From Mercurialis annua (Eukaryota; Streptophyta; Magnoliopsida; Malpighiales; Euphorbiaceae): a stretch of 64,000 nucleotides of DNA. Location of the stretch: contig NC_065570.1 in the NCBI RefSeq assembly GCF_937616625.2, forward strand, positions 47,793,665 to 47,857,664, given 5' to 3'. The notes beneath the pieces were generated by a model. That model made no database searches, had not been told where the DNA came from, and saw only the letters and a program-made list of their open reading frames with translations. Made by a program: the position numbers and the translations under genes. This document shows positions 47,566-60,500 of this stretch, in pieces. How positions within the stretch are numbered: position 1 is the stretch's first letter; each line of letters opens with the position of its first letter.

Positions 47566-48564
47566 TACATAACATAACCCAGTCATGATGAATAATTGCC
47601 TAGATATATTTTTGTACCTTATCCAAGCTGTCTCTCTATTCTTAAGCAACACCATTCCTCACATACACCTTCTTTCAAAACTCTTTTCAATTATATTTTC
47701 CTTTCCATCATTACCCACCTTCCCCGGATGTATAATGTCACTCATGCAAATATAAAATTCATAAGTCAATTTATTATATTATCCTCTCTCCCTATATTAT
47801 TACATAAAAAAAATTGAAAAATAAAGAGTTGACAAAACCAAATAGAATTTTTTTGAAGTAGTGTTTAAAAATTCATAAATTTTAAAGTAGTGTTTAAAGT
47901 TTAAACAATCAATTGGTCGTTAAACCGGAGTTTCACTAGTTCTCGATTTAATCGGTTTAATTATCGGTTGAACCGGTTGGATAGCATAAAAAATAAAAAA
48001 ATAGATCTAATTCTTATGGTTTATGACTCAACCGTTTGTTTAATCGGTTCAATAATCAGTTCAACCATTGGTTCTTTTGGTTCAATTTAGTTTGACCAAA
48101 ATTTAAATATTAGTTGATCTATAAATTCTAAAGAGAAAAAATTTAATAAATTTTGAGACATAATTGTTTAGAAAGAAATAAATTTTATAAAAAAATTAGA
48201 AAATAAAAACGAACATAGGTCATAACCCCTGAACTCGTATCTTGAAATCAAATAAGCCATTTTTTATTTATTTAGTCAATTAGATCACCAAATTTGTATT
48301 TTGAGATCAAATAAGTCACTTTAGTAAATTAGATCCTCAAACTTGTGTTTCGGGGTCAAATAAATTTTGCGTTTAAGGTATACAGGTTATGGACTATTTG
48401 ACCTAAATTAAGAGAGTCTGGGAACTAAATGAACTTAAGTAGCAGTTTGCCAGCAAGCGAGGGCCTTCGATAGTGGACAGTATCCTTGTCGCTCGTCAAA
48501 CAGCAAGTCTCTTCTTTAACAAAAATTGACCTACTTCGTCAATTCTCGTTAAAGAGGGGGGAAC
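47566..48564. other. Repeat-derived intergenic DNA
   Basis: 47900-48110 repeats words like ATCGGTTTAATTATCGGTTG and AACCGGTTGG, typical of a decayed TIR repeat. 48215-48420 has MULE-terminus-like text (GTCATAACCCCTGAACTCG). 48430-48564 is the 3' internal end of the gypsy element that follows, ending in the polypurine tract AAAGAGGGGGGAAC (48551-48564). Confidence 0.4.
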
Positions 48565-50882
48565 TGTAGACACCTATTTTTCGGACAGGTAAAAAGTGAT
48601 AAGGAACTGAAGCGTCCAATGATGATTTCCAGAGAAACCCGTTCGCGTGACGAGCTTTCGATTTTCTTGCTGGAATTTAAGCAGGCGTAATATGTGCACA
48701 GTTGCAAAATTGGAGGGTTAAAACGTAATTAGGCATAAATAGTCAATAAAAATCCGAAGAAATTGTAATCTAAATTTAGAAAATGGACTAATTGCCATAT
48801 CTTAGAAGTTTATGGGCGATTTACAAGTTTGACGGACTGAAATTGACCTTAACCAAACCTTTAGGGCTCGAGGAACCTTTTTTAACACTTTCAGACACCA
48901 AAACACACTTTTAGCAATCTTTTACTTAGCTACCAATTTTAAATCCGAATTTAATTAAAAAGATAGAGTTTAAAGATAATCTCAACACTTAATAACTTAT
49001 CACTTCACACACTTTCACCCTAGAATATGCTAAAATGTTCTAGAAAATTTTAGGAAACCCTAGGTCATTTCTAACCACTATAAATACAGCCTTAAGTCAA
49101 CCTGGCTAAAGGTGGCACACAAACCCTAAAAATTGATCAGAAAATTCGGCCACCACACACTAAAATCCAATCCTGAAAACACTGAACACGTGTTGATTCT
49201 CCAAGAACGCAACATCCGCATGGATTCAAAGCTGGATTCCGCATCCATTTCGCCAGCAAACGAGCAAAGGACTCAGATCGGTAATTCTGAGGACCCTCAA
49301 TATTGTTTTTTTGATTTTGCCATAAATTTACATGTATGATTGTCATAAATGCTATTATTATGCTTAAGATGCATGTTTAGACTTGTTATTGCTTGTTTTC
49401 CATTAAAATTGCTATAATCAATTAATTCGATGTTTTCCATAAACCGCCATAAGATTCAATGAAAAGCATGTTAATCACAATAATTAGCTGTTTTTAATGT
49501 TCAAACCCAGAAAACAATCAATTAGGTGCCTTAGAATGCATGTTTCTAGGTATTTTAAGTGTTTTTTGCCATGAAAAAGCTTGTTTTCGAGTTGCTGCCC
49601 AGGAAATAAATTTTTCTAGATGAGCTTTAAACACTCTGATTATGTGTTTTTTGGATTCCTTGTTCGATTTTATGCTGTTTTGACTACTTTTGCATGAACA
49701 ACGGAGCTAAACGAGTAAGAACGAAGCAAAACAAAAATTCCAAAACTGCTGCCGACGAACCGCCGCCGCCGCTGCAACTGGCGGCGCCGCCACAACAAAC
49801 CGGTGCTGCCGCCACCTTTACCTGCCGGAGCCGGCACTATGAACCGGCGTCGTGTTCCTCCTTTGCCAGACCCTCCAGACTCGCTTCCCAGATCGTCTAG
49901 ATCTAGACTTCTAAACGTGTTTCCGGGCTCATCTGCACTCAAAATCAGGCCCATTTTGAACCCAGACGTAGCTAATCCAATGTAGTTTCATATTATGTAA
50001 TATAACTGTCAAAACCGATATAAACGGACTTAGAAGTCTAAATATGTAACATAGTGTATAAACCGGGCCCACGAGCCCAAGCAGCAAACCAGCAAATTCC
50101 AGAGCCGATTCTAGGCTAACCCAAACTCGAAATCGACTCCGGATCAAACCAATAGAACCAGATTGACGAGACGCACAACTCTCGTGATCTAACCGAAAGC
50201 CCATTCTGACCAGACCGATGGTCAAAATTCGCGCGAGTTCTAGGCACTCAAAGTTAATGAGGTTTAAAAGTATCTATAACCTTATATGCATATCCAACTG
50301 CCCCTGAGCATGCTAGGACTGTTTACTACTTTCTAAAAGCATCCAAATCCAATAATAAGGACTAATCACCTAAAATTGGCCCATTAATGCAAATCCAGCC
50401 CATCACTTAGACATCGTAGGACTAATACGAAAAAGTAGTAACATGTTTATAGATTTTCAGGACTCATCTAGTAAAATCAATCAATCACATTTATACATCC
50501 GGTTTTAGGCTTTGTGCATGTAATCAATCCAGACCAGCCAGACTTATGCTATTTGTTAGAAACCTCTAAGGTTAGATGTATGCTTAGAAGTACTTGCTAT
50601 TTGCCTCAAATGCCAGTCCAGATCGAGTCATGTGCACGTCAAACATGTTTACTGCTTTCATACCTGTTTATTCACAGCTTTCATATCATGTGAACTTCAT
50701 ATATTGTTGAGATGATATATAATGCAAATATTTCCAGTAAATAAAACTGGTAACCGATAAGCCAAGCACAAGAGTCTCGGGGAGGTCCACGAACCCTAGT
50801 CTTTGGTCCGATGCACGGTAGTCTTACCGGAGGCGAGTAAGGCTATCTAGTCGGTTAAAAGGCATTTCCTAGTTGAACTAGG
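48565..50882 (+). mobile_element. LTR of a Tat/Ogre-like gypsy element (~2.3 kb)
   Basis: It begins TGTAGACACCTATTTTTCGG right after a polypurine tract. TATAAATA (49079-49086) precedes a leader. At the other end, TGGCGACTCC (50883-50892) looks like a primer-binding site of this group; the exact LTR end is uncertain because a CA terminus is not clear just before it. A GC-rich stretch at 49745-49850 (CCGCCGCCGCTGCAACTGG) codes for low-complexity Pro/Ala text only. Confidence 0.55.
49079..49086 (+). promoter_or_regulatory. TATA box of the gypsy LTR
   Basis: CACTATAAATACAGCC is a strong plant TATA context about 515 bp into the LTR, which would place the transcript start near 49110-49120. Confidence 0.55.
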
Positions 50883-52030
50883 TGGCGACTCCATTTTTCA
50901 AACCATTTCCAGATCGAGAAGTCAGCCATAAGCCTTGAGCGAGCGGCCCCCGAACCCCACTCCGCTCACAACGGTCTTTAACTTCACATGTAATATAATC
51001 TTGTATGTCTGGATCTCTTATTATTTTGAAAATCCGGTCTTCTCATTATGTTTCTTTGCATGTTCAGATATCTCATCTTTTGAGAGATCCGGTCTTCATA
51101 CAAAATTTCTTATGTCAGATTTTTTATGGGCATGTACCTTACACTATCTTGTTCTCGAATCCTAAGTGAGGAGTTTTACTTTCCATTCGGGGGTCTGAAT
51201 TGTGCAGATATTTATGTATGGTTCTACTATTCAAGCAGTATTTTTTATGACAAGTGTTTGTTCTTTGTTATTGTTTAGAGTTTTCTCTTGTGTCTGAACA
51301 GTGCATGTATGTAGCTTTTGTCATTGTTTCCTCTTTTATGTTTTTTTATCTGTTCTTTTTTACTTTACAGGGATGTCTCTTGAATTTGGGGCGCTGCCCT
51401 TTTATGGCAAATGTTTTACTCTTTATTTAGTGTCGCTTAAGTTTAAGACCTTGCCCGATTGCAGCATTATGACTTTTTTTGATCGATTGTCGCTTAGGTA
51501 CAAGACGTGGCCCGTTTGTGGCATTATGCGTTTTTTCTTGATCGATTGTCGCTTGAGTTCAAGACATGGCCCGATTGTGGCATTATGTTTTTTTTCTTGA
51601 TCGATTGTCGCTTGAGTTCGGGACGTGGCCCGTTTGTGGCATTATGCCTTTTTCTTGATCGACTGTCGCTTGACTTCGGGACGTGGCCCGTTTATGACAT
51701 TATATGCCTTTTTCTTGATTGACTGTCGCTTATATTTTAGCCGTTGCCTTTTGTTGTATTTTTGTTATTGAGAAATATTTCTCAATAAGTTTGGTTGTTG
51801 CATTTGAGAATTGTTTCTCAATAAATTTGGCCGCACTGCTTTTGAAAAATGTTTCTAAATAAATTACAAGATGTCGCCCGTTTGTAGAATTTTTTCTTTT
51901 TTTTTCGTCGAGTGTCGCTTGTATACAAGACGTTGCTTGTTTGTAGAATTTTTCTTTTCTTCCTCGAATGTAGCTTGTATTCAAGACGTTGCACGTTTAT
52001 AGAATTTTTTTTTTCTTTTTCGAATGTCGT
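50883..52030 (+). mobile_element. Leader region of a gypsy element with ~59-bp tandem array
   Basis: Downstream of the primer-binding-like TGGCGACTCC is non-coding leader, then a tandem array from about 51422 to 51722. Its units are ~59 bp: TGTCGCTTGAGTTC..GAC.TGGCCCG, then TTGTGGCATTATG and a T-run with TTGATCGA. Degenerate units continue to about 52030 (GTCGCTTGTATACAAGACG). ORFs across the array are by-products. Gag and pol do not follow; the element is truncated. Confidence 0.6.
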
Positions 52031-52655
52031 TTCGTGACATACTTGATACGTAGGTGAATTCCGAGTAGTGTCTTATAAAACAAATAACGTCAGATAGAAT
52101 TTCAGACCCATTGGTCTGAGATCCACTCTAAAATTTAAGTCAGTATTTATCTTCATATAATATAAAAATATACCATATAATAAAATAATAAAACTTAACT
52201 TGAAATAATTTGAAATTTACTGATAGAGATTTAGGTTTTATTTTAGCTAAAATGTAAATTTAAATAGAAGGCTATCCGTTCATGCATTATTATATCTTGT
52301 TTTTATTTTAAGAAAAACCTTGGTTTATAGAAAGTTATAATGAATAAAATATAGTAAATGAATACGGTTGATGAATTGGATAAACAATACATTGTCACGT
52401 CACAGATATCCAATAGTATATAAAAAAGATTTAATTAATTTTATATTTTTAGGAATCATGACTAAAAATTTAAACCTCATAATTAAATTATCTTTTATGG
52501 AGTTTACTATTTTAGGGAATTTTTTTCCCGGATAAAAGTCAATTATCCATAAAATAATTTCATAATTATTAATAAAAATAATAAAAAATATACTTAATGA
52601 TAATTTTAATCTAGTCACATTACATTACAGCAGTCTGCACCTGACACATAGACCA

Positions 52656-52686
<31 letters not shown>

Positions 52687-54904
52687 TGCCAAAGATAACA
52701 ATATATAATAATAAGAAAAGAATGGCCACCTCCTGAAGATGATGAACCATTCTTAAATAAGAGAAAGTAAAGTGGACTTCGCGGCTACTAATTGAGCCAT
52801 CCAAATACACATTCGTTTAACAAATTAAAAAGCAAACTTGCATAATTTGCTAAACGAACGGTAGCAACAAAAATAAATAAATTACTTATAGAAAAACTAA
52901 CTTACCGTTGACATATAATGACATAATATAAATATCACCTTAATTTTGTAGAAACGCATGATTGAAACTGTCGGAATCATTCAGAAAACAAATTCACCAA
53001 TATAGGCCACCTGATAGTAGAAGTGTCCCAGCAATTGCCGATAGAAGAGTAAGTGGTTGAGAGGCTCCTCTCTCAGAAACATATGTTTCAAGAAAAACAA
53101 AAAACACAAACAAAGAAACTATTAGCAATTAATTTATAGATTAATATTTATTTATAATACTTAGACTGATTCAGATACACCCATAAAGGGGAACTGAAGA
53201 TGGAAAAGTTTCAGGGAATATCGTCTTCATTCGCATTTTATAATTTTATAATATTCATAAAAATAAGTATTTATGTGAAAGTAAAAAACACAAACTTAAA
53301 ACTATGAAATACTAAATAATATATTCTATAATTACCATCATACAAAACTCCAAAATTTAGCGCACAATATGCAAAAAAAATTTGAATCACAAAATTCATA
53401 GTTTTATGTAATAATTTATATTCAAAATCTACAAGTCAGATTATATAAATTTGAAATTATGTTGATTTTATGAACATAAAGAAAAAAGCAATTAATAATA
53501 AATTTAATTATAAATTTAGAATTTTAGCAGTACCCATTTGAAAAATATGGACATGAAAAATGAATTAATAGTTAAACTTTTAGGTGCGTAATAAATTTCA
53601 GTAAGGACACCGTTTGATAAGAAAAACAATTTTTAGTGAACATTTTTATAATCATATGCAAATTTATCCAACTAATTGAACACTATTAAAATGTAGAACA
53701 AAAACATAAACAACATATTGCACCATTGTTTTAAAGCTTTTGTATTACTTAAATAAGAATAGTTTGGTGAATAGGAAAAGTATGTATAGAGATTGTGTTG
53801 CTATTCTTACGAAAGAAAAAAAAAACCTACAAATTATAATACTTTTTTAACTCATTCACAAACAGTAACAAAAATAAGGACAAAAAAATAGAGTAAAAGG
53901 TTTCAATATTAAAAACAAATTTGATAGTCATGATAGAAAAAAGTACATAAGTCATTTAATCATTCTAAAATTAATAATAAAAGGAGTATAGAAATAATGA
54001 TAAAATCATACAATGATTGTTTTTTTTTGTCAGTACAATTATTGTTAAAATCTAGAATTAATGATAAAAGGAATATATTAAAATTAAGCCAACTGTTTCT
54101 ACTCAAAAAAATTAAGCCAGCAATCAGTCTTGTAAAAACTAGCAGTTATCAATTTTGGAAAACCATCAGTTTTTTTCTCCCAACAATCGATTCGAATTTT
54201 CACTTTTGGGTCAGAAATTATATATCAATCATCTGAAGCAAGTAAAAAAAAACTAACGTTTTCTGGTTTTGATTGATTGACTCAAAATTATGAAAAAGAA
54301 GATAGACAAACCGTTTGGCGGCCACTGAAGCGGAGGCGGGGCAATCAAAGAAGAAAACCATTCCTCCACATTTTCAATTCCCACATCTTTAAGCAGGGAA
54401 TATATTTAATCATTTAAAATATATAAAATGAGAAAAAGTAAAATTATTGTTTTACAAAAACAGAAAAACGAGAAAAAAGATATGAAAAATGACTTTTCTG
54501 TAAACAAATAGAAAGTATAATACCTATTGAATATTGATGAAACAAAAAAGACAATTTCATGCATCATAGAAATAATATAATCATTGATTCTCTAAATTGA
54601 AAATAAATATGCATGCATGCAGAAACATAGAAAAAGAGAGATTGACATGTGTGTATGATCAATAATTTATAATCACAAACCGTCTCATAGACCAGTTTAG
54701 TTAGATAAGTATAACTGTACAGACAGAACACGCAACCGTAATTAAACTCTGCCAACAGGGGTATTTCCGTCCATAAAATCAAAAAAAGGCCCATTCGTAA
54801 ATTCCGCCAACAAAAAGCTCCAACCTTCAAAAAGCGTTTTCTTCTCCACTCACTCTCTTTCTTCACTGCACAGTCATAATAATACATAGACACATTAGAG
54901 AGAG
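52031..54904. other. Intergenic DNA and promoter of the RING-CH gene
   Basis: No gene or sharp repeat is visible. There is a T-run (about 52664-52687). The last ~100 bp before 54905 are rich in CTCACTCTCTTTCTTC and form the likely leader of the next gene. Confidence 0.45.
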
Positions 54905-57900
54905 ATGGTGGATGATTTCATGGTGTGTGTTGACAGGCTGATCATAGCATCAACCTGCTTTGAGTCAGTCAACAATGGAGGAGACAAATTAGAGAGTGTT
55001 CCAAATGAGAAAAGTTGCTGTTTTAAAAGTAATGGAGGAGTGGGTTCTTCTTCTTGTTGTTGTTTGATAAAGAAAGGTAAAGAAATGGTGGAATGTAGGA
55101 TTTGTCAGGAGGAAGATGATGTTTTTTCTATGGAAGTTCCTTGTCACTGTAATGGCACCATCAAGGTCTGCTCAAGAACTTCTTTTTTCCTTCAAGTTTT
55201 TATCTTTTTGCTTGTTTTTTAATGGGTGTTGTTTGAAATTTGTGTTGGTTTTATTGTTTTGAGTGAAGTTTCCATTTAATGGAAGCACCTTGTAGTAGTT
55301 TTAATGGCACCCCTTTTCATTGTTCTTGGTTTTGGTTTTGTTTTTCACCTTTTAAACATTTTATTTTTTCATTTCAGTTTCTGGGTACTTAAATTTTGAT
55401 ACAGTTGCTATTAAATTTTGTTGTTTTTGTGTGAAATTACCATTAAATAGAAGAATTTTCTACTTGTAAAATGGCACCCTTCTATTTTTCTTGGTTTTGA
55501 TTTTGTTTTTTCACTTTAAAACATTTTCTTTTTTGTTTCAGTTTCTGGGCATTTAAATTTCATACGGTTTTTTTTTTTTATTAAAGTGACAACTTTTTTT
55601 TGTTTTTTTTGGAATATACTTTTATTTTAAATTTTTTTTGTTGGAATGTGAAGTTTTTGCATAGAGTTGAGAAGCGTGAGGTAGTTTTTGTTGTTTTCAT
55701 GATGAGTTTTTATTCAGGTTTTTGTTGATTCTTTCAATGTGTTTTGTTTGGTATAACATTTTTGACTCCTTCCCCCACTCTTAATTTGTTTTTTTTACCA
55801 TGTTTTGGTTCACATGACCAACTCCATTAATGTAAAGCAAGATTAGTTTATATTTTACTGTGTAAATTTTTGCCACTTAATGTTAATAATAAGTCACAGG
55901 TTAACAGTACTCGAGGTCCTAGCCTTCACAGGATGAATAGGTTTGTGAATTGTGATAAAGATTTAAGTTTTAGAAGTAAAAATTAACTGCTTGTGTCCCA
56001 CTGGGACTGCTACTTCTATTAGTATATTGTTTGTGCATAGGATATTTAGGTGATAGTGGGTGTATGCATTTAATGACATAATCTTTTCTTAATCTGGATT
56101 TGTTGATTATTTATCTTTATCTATCTCTATGTGTTGTCTTCCATGTGCTGCTGTGATTTTCTATCCGGTGGTTGGTCAACAAGAACACTAAAATTTTGGG
56201 TTTGTTTCTTTGAATATTGATAGATTTATTAACAAGATTGAGTAAATGAAGATAGAAAAGTCTATGTTATTAAATGATACAATTGCATATAAGTATGTTG
56301 CACGGAAACTATGTTATTAAATGTTTCTGAAAAATTCAAAAATTGTATAGTATTTATAATCTATTCTTGTTAAAAAAAGATATTTTGCTGTTTGAGCGTT
56401 TTCGTTTCCGTCTTCATGCAACATAGGAATTGCATTATCATCTGTGCTCGGTGAAATCTACGTTACCACGAATGGTGACGTATCGAGATGCAGATATTGA
56501 TATATTCCTAATTTATACTAACATTTATCCGCTTCCAAATGAATTATCAATAACGGCTAATTCTTGAGTGATTTGATTGTGGAATTGTAAAAGGAATGTC
56601 ACTTAGACTATGTTGTTTGCCTTCAATATGCAGTACGATTCTCTGGTTGTACTTTACATTGGATAAGCCCTTTGAGTCTTGTAACACAATGATACATCAA
56701 ATTTAAAGAATTTATGATCTCAATCAGCAAAAATTGCAGAAATTAAGACTGTTGAAAGATTTTAAATGTCGGCTATCAGATTAGTATTTTGTTTCCAGAT
56801 GTTGGTTTTGCTCTTAATCACCGATCAACTCTTAATCTACATCTTCCATTTTTGTCTAATTTGTATCGGTTGAATGTAAGCAACTGTTTGTCGTTTCTTT
56901 TACTGACCATGCTTCCGATTTATCGCTCGGGTATTATAATTAGAGCTTCTCCATGTGATCATAGAAGGAAAATGTATTACTTGATTGGGTAGTCACTGGC
57001 AAATTCAGTGCTGATGTTCTCTCAATCCTTGTAATGCAGTTTGCTCATAGGAAGTGTATTCAGAGATGGTGCAATAAAAAAGGTGATATCACCTGCGAAA
57101 TTTGTAACCAAGTAAGGATCATTTAGTTTATGCATTTAATTGTGCCTAGGAGTGATATAAACATTGTCAATTCTGAGCATAATGTCTGCGAATTTTGTTT
57201 GGCAGATCTTCTCGCCAAATTATTCTGTTCCACCAGCCCGCAGCAATGCTGATGTTATGGCAATTGATATCAGGTAACATTTGTCATCTATGTTACATTT
57301 ACAAAACAAGAATTAGTAAATTGTTCTATTTATAAATGTGAAACTCTTTGTATCTGTAGTGCGGACGTGTGTGTTCTCGTGTAATAGTTGAAACTGAAAT
57401 CTTATACATGGCAATATAGATTTGTAAAATTCTTGCCTTAACCGGAAAGAAGTTGCTTTTTGAAAAAAAACACAGTGTGTATGCATTCATTTTAAACTGA
57501 TCCGAACCATTTTTTTCCCCTTCAAAATTGACTCAATTTTATAAGAAATTTAAAATTTGTAAACCGAACCAAATAAATTGGTATGGTTTGCATAAAATAT
57601 GAACTGGAATATTTTACTCCCAAAACTGAATTGAACCCATTTTTTTCTCTAATTTCAAATCGTGCCATATTTTTTTGGCTCGGTTCGGTTTTTGCACACC
57701 CCTAGTCACCACACTAAATTACATATAAAAAGGTTATTTTATTTACCTTGAGATCTTTGGGATAAACTACTTCTCAGCTATGTCAAGTCATAGGAATAAA
57801 AGCTGTTTAAATATTGTAATATTCTGACTGATTTTCTAATTAGGCAAGCATGGGGACATCACCTTGATCTGCATGACTCTCATCTCCTAGCTCTAGCCGC

Positions 57901-58791
57901 TGCTGAGCGTCAGTTACTCGAAGCAGAGTACGAGGAATATGCCATTGCTAATAGTAGTAGTATCGCTTGTCTTCGATCCGTTGCCTTAATTGTAAGCAGC
58001 CATCTTGAAACTCTTTTCTTAAGAATTTAATCACACATTAACCGTAAAAACTCTAAATTGGGTTGGTGATATGTGCAGCTGTTGGTTCTTATGCTTCTAT
58101 CCCAAGCGCTACTCGCTACAAGAGATGCTATGATGGTGCAAGAATTGTCAGTCAATAATGTGAACTCTCTTGCTCATACTAGACATTTCACACATAAAAC
58201 TGCATATGCAAAATGCATTTATGTTTAGTTGTGCATTCACTTCATACATTATGTTGCAGCAAAAGGTCGTTTGTTAACATCTTATTCGAGTACGTTCAAT
58301 ACGTAACTAAACTAAAATGTTGATGTTAGCTCCAGGTATTCCTTCTTCGGTTTGCTGGCTTTCTTTTGCCATGCTATGTGATGGCCCGATCATGGTACAC
58401 TGTGCAAAGCCGAAGGAGACAGGTATATTTTGAAATTTTACTTCATTTATGGGAGTACCCAAAATACTTTGCATTTTTCGTTTGTTCTTTTCCACGAATT
58501 TGATGGATGTTTTGCACTGCGTGTCTTGCTTTATTGTGATGAACTGACTATGTTGCACGGAAACTTTTGGAAATGCTTTGGAAACTCTGAAATTTATGTT
58601 TTATTATTTATTCTTGTAAAAAATGTCATTTCGCCGTTCTCTGTTACAGCGTTAATTATTTCAGCATTTCCGTTTCTGTGCAGCATAGACGATGGATCGT
58701 GTTGTAATTAGAATTTATTTAACTTAATATGTGAAGTTCTTCAATATGGATGATGTATGTTTTTTGTTTCTCTTCTTACATATAGGGTTAA
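54905..58791 (+). CDS. RING-CH (RINGv/MARCH-type) E3 ubiquitin ligase, seven exons
   Basis: Proposed exons: 54905-55165, 57040-57111, 57206-57273, 57844-57991, 58079-58159 (or -58135), 58336-58422 and 58786-58791. All junctions are GT-AG and in phase, giving ~240 residues. The RING-CH zinc-binding set is complete: C64, C67, C80, C82, H90, C93, C106, C109 (ECRICQEED, PCHCNGTIK, HRKCIQRWC, CEICNQ), in C4HC3 order. After it come FSPNYSVPPARSNADVMAI, then an Ala/Glu-rich helix (LALAAAERQLLEAEYEEY) and two hydrophobic segments (LLVLMLLSQALLA; VFLLRFAGFLLPCYVMA), the plan of plant MARCH-type ligases anchored in membranes. Such proteins pass ubiquitin from an E2 to membrane substrates. Exon 5's donor is ambiguous: GATG|GTGCAAG or CAATAAT|GTGAACT. 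The C-terminus stops at once after exon 6 (Gly-stop), shorter than some relatives. Introns contain two MITE copies. Confidence 0.88.
55266..55567 (+). repeat. Tandem duplication in intron 1 of the RING-CH gene
   Basis: TTTTCTTGGTTTTG.TTTTGTTTTTCAC, then AAAACATTTT and TTTCAGTTTCTGGG, occur twice, ~170 bp apart (55266-55404, 55437-55567). Confidence 0.75.
56294..56426. mobile_element. Small MITE, copy A, in intron 1
   Basis: TATGTTGCACGGAAAC at left; inverted, CTATGTTGCATGAAGACGG at right. AATTGCAT occurs just outside both ends (56281-56288, 56429-56436), a possible 8-bp duplication if the ends extend slightly. Confidence 0.6.
58548..58688. mobile_element. Small MITE, copy B, in the last intron
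   Basis: Same family as 56294-56426: CTATGTTGCACGGAAAC at left and, inverted, CTATGCTGCACAGAAACGG at right; 141 bp. Confidence 0.65.
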
Positions 58792-59783
58792 GTGGAAACA
58801 TTGTAGCATCATCCTCATTGAGACCTGGAAATTGGAAGTCTCATGTTTTTGCTTCAGAAAGGCAAGCTATAATCGCTGTGGCCGTCTTTCAAATTTAATT
58901 CGAAATGGTGCCGAAAATCGGCTACAAAAGTAGTGCAGAGAAATGGTTTAAGCATTAAGTTTTTGTGTAATCCACGTGAGAACTCAAAAGAAAATGTAAA
59001 TGTGAAAATGTTGAGTTCTTCAGGTGCACTTTTTTTTTTTAATTTTTATCTACTCTGTATACTGTGTTAGATGCCATTGATGTTATAATCTAGCTTCTGC
59101 ATACAAGTATGGTAATGGATTTTTTCAACTTTTGTGCCCTTTTATTTTGTCTTTTTCTTCCTTTGGAAATTATGGAGCAGCTAATAAATTGGACAAAAGG
59201 ATCGTTCCACCCCTCAACTTGGCACACAATATTGAAAAAGTTCTTTTCAACTAAAACAAATGAAATAACCCACAACTTGTCCAGTTTAGCTAATTTTCAC
59301 CCTTATGATGTTTGCTAACGCGGGATCAAGAGGCATGAAAAAATTATTTTAGAATAGAAGTAATATTATGTTAACAAAATAAAAGTTAAAAACCCAAATT
59401 CTCAATATCCAATTCTAAAATCATATACTTATTTTCAGTTCATTCCCTTAAGCTCATTGCTTCAATGCTGTCTAATATACTATTTTATTTTTATTTCAAT
59501 CTAAAATGATTGAAGGATTTAAGTCCTATTTCATGGTGACTCGAACTCAAAACATATTGATCTTAGATGGAGCGTGACTCGAATTCAATACTTTTTTTTA
59601 TTGCTCTTAGATGAGGCGCTCTTGTCATTTCAAGTAACTCGTCTCGCCAATCACTATTCAATTATCACAACCACTTTTTATACTCTTTTAAAAATCATTA
59701 ATGAAAACAAAATATTTCTCAAAGAACGATGTTCTTAGAAAATGAATATGCATCACAAATGGGTTAGGAGGCTCACTACCGAA
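58792..59783 (+). other. 3' UTR and downstream spacer with a MULE-terminus fragment
   Basis: 58792-59060 is the probable 3' UTR of the RING-CH gene. 59195-59310 carries AAAGGATCGTTCCACCCCTC and AACTTGGCACACAAT, matching one terminus of the MULE at 60501-61489; the partner terminus was not found, so it is a fragment. Confidence 0.5.
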
Positions 59784-60043
59784 CAGCGGCGGAACGAAAA
59801 ATTTCAATTTAAGAGAGTCGAAATTTTCTTTCTGCTATTTAGAAAAATCAAACACAGTAAACACGATTTAAATATGGTCATTTGCACTTGTAGGGGCGGC
59901 TAAAACTGCCCCTATAAGAGAAAAACCACCCCTAACACTCTTAGGGGGTGGTTATAACCGTTCATACAAGAAAAATACTTTCAATATTTGAATTTTTTTT
60001 AAAAAAAAATTGGCGTCCTGACCTTCCCCTTGTTCAGCCCATG
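59784..60043. mobile_element. hAT MITE (260 bp)
   Basis: Left CAGCGGCGGAAC and inverted right CATGGGCTGAAC, flanked by exact 8-bp duplications CTACCGAA (59776-59783, 60044-60051). It has CTTGTAGGGGCGGC and GGGGGTGGTTATAACCG inverted segments like those in the larger hAT element at 24121. Confidence 0.85.
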
Positions 60044-60051
60044 CTACCGAA

Positions 60052-60500
60052 CACTTTAAGATGATGCACTGACAGAGAAAGAGAATGATTAGCCATTAAA
60101 GCAGCACAATCACTGCCACCACCACCACCTTCACCGAAGTAAAAAAGTACCGTCGTGAAAAAATTCCAACTTAATTATCATTTAAAACAAATGGAAGGAA
60201 TTTTTATTTTTCTAAAAAAAACATTTATAGTAGTTTATGCTTATACAATCCAATTGACCCCGTTATTAATGCCCTGGCTCTCCCTTGCTCTTGAAAATAT
60301 ATACTTTTCTTTTACTGAATCGATAATTAAAATTTATACTAAAAATATATTGAAAATTACAGTGATTTTATAATTACACGATCATGGTTACCACATTTTA
60401 ACATGTAATGTGCCCACTAGGTGTTTGCTATAACCGATAAAGCGACAGAAGGTGGTAAACTTGGTGCAATATCAGGTGACAAGAATGATAGAAAGAAAAT
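60052..60500. other. Intergenic, nothing recognised
   Basis: A+T-rich with a (CCA)n patch near 60115-60130. The final 10 bp (60491-60500) are the target duplication of the next element. Confidence 0.4.

Noticed and set aside
49670..49985. Pro/Ala-rich frames in GC-rich sequence
   Set aside because: Three overlapping frames in one GC-rich piece of an LTR, with no domain or splice support.
51422..51722. ~59-bp spaced repeats as a possible CRISPR or coding repeat
   Set aside because: They are contiguous tandem units in a retrotransposon leader; the frame through them is a repeat by-product.
53997..54893. 79- and 109-codon frames upstream of the RING-CH gene
   Set aside because: A+T-rich text with no domain; the second lies antisense to the leader.
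56789..56992. 67-codon frame in intron 1 of the RING-CH gene
   Set aside because: Splice-phased exons on both sides give a complete RING-CH domain without it; it has no supporting signals.
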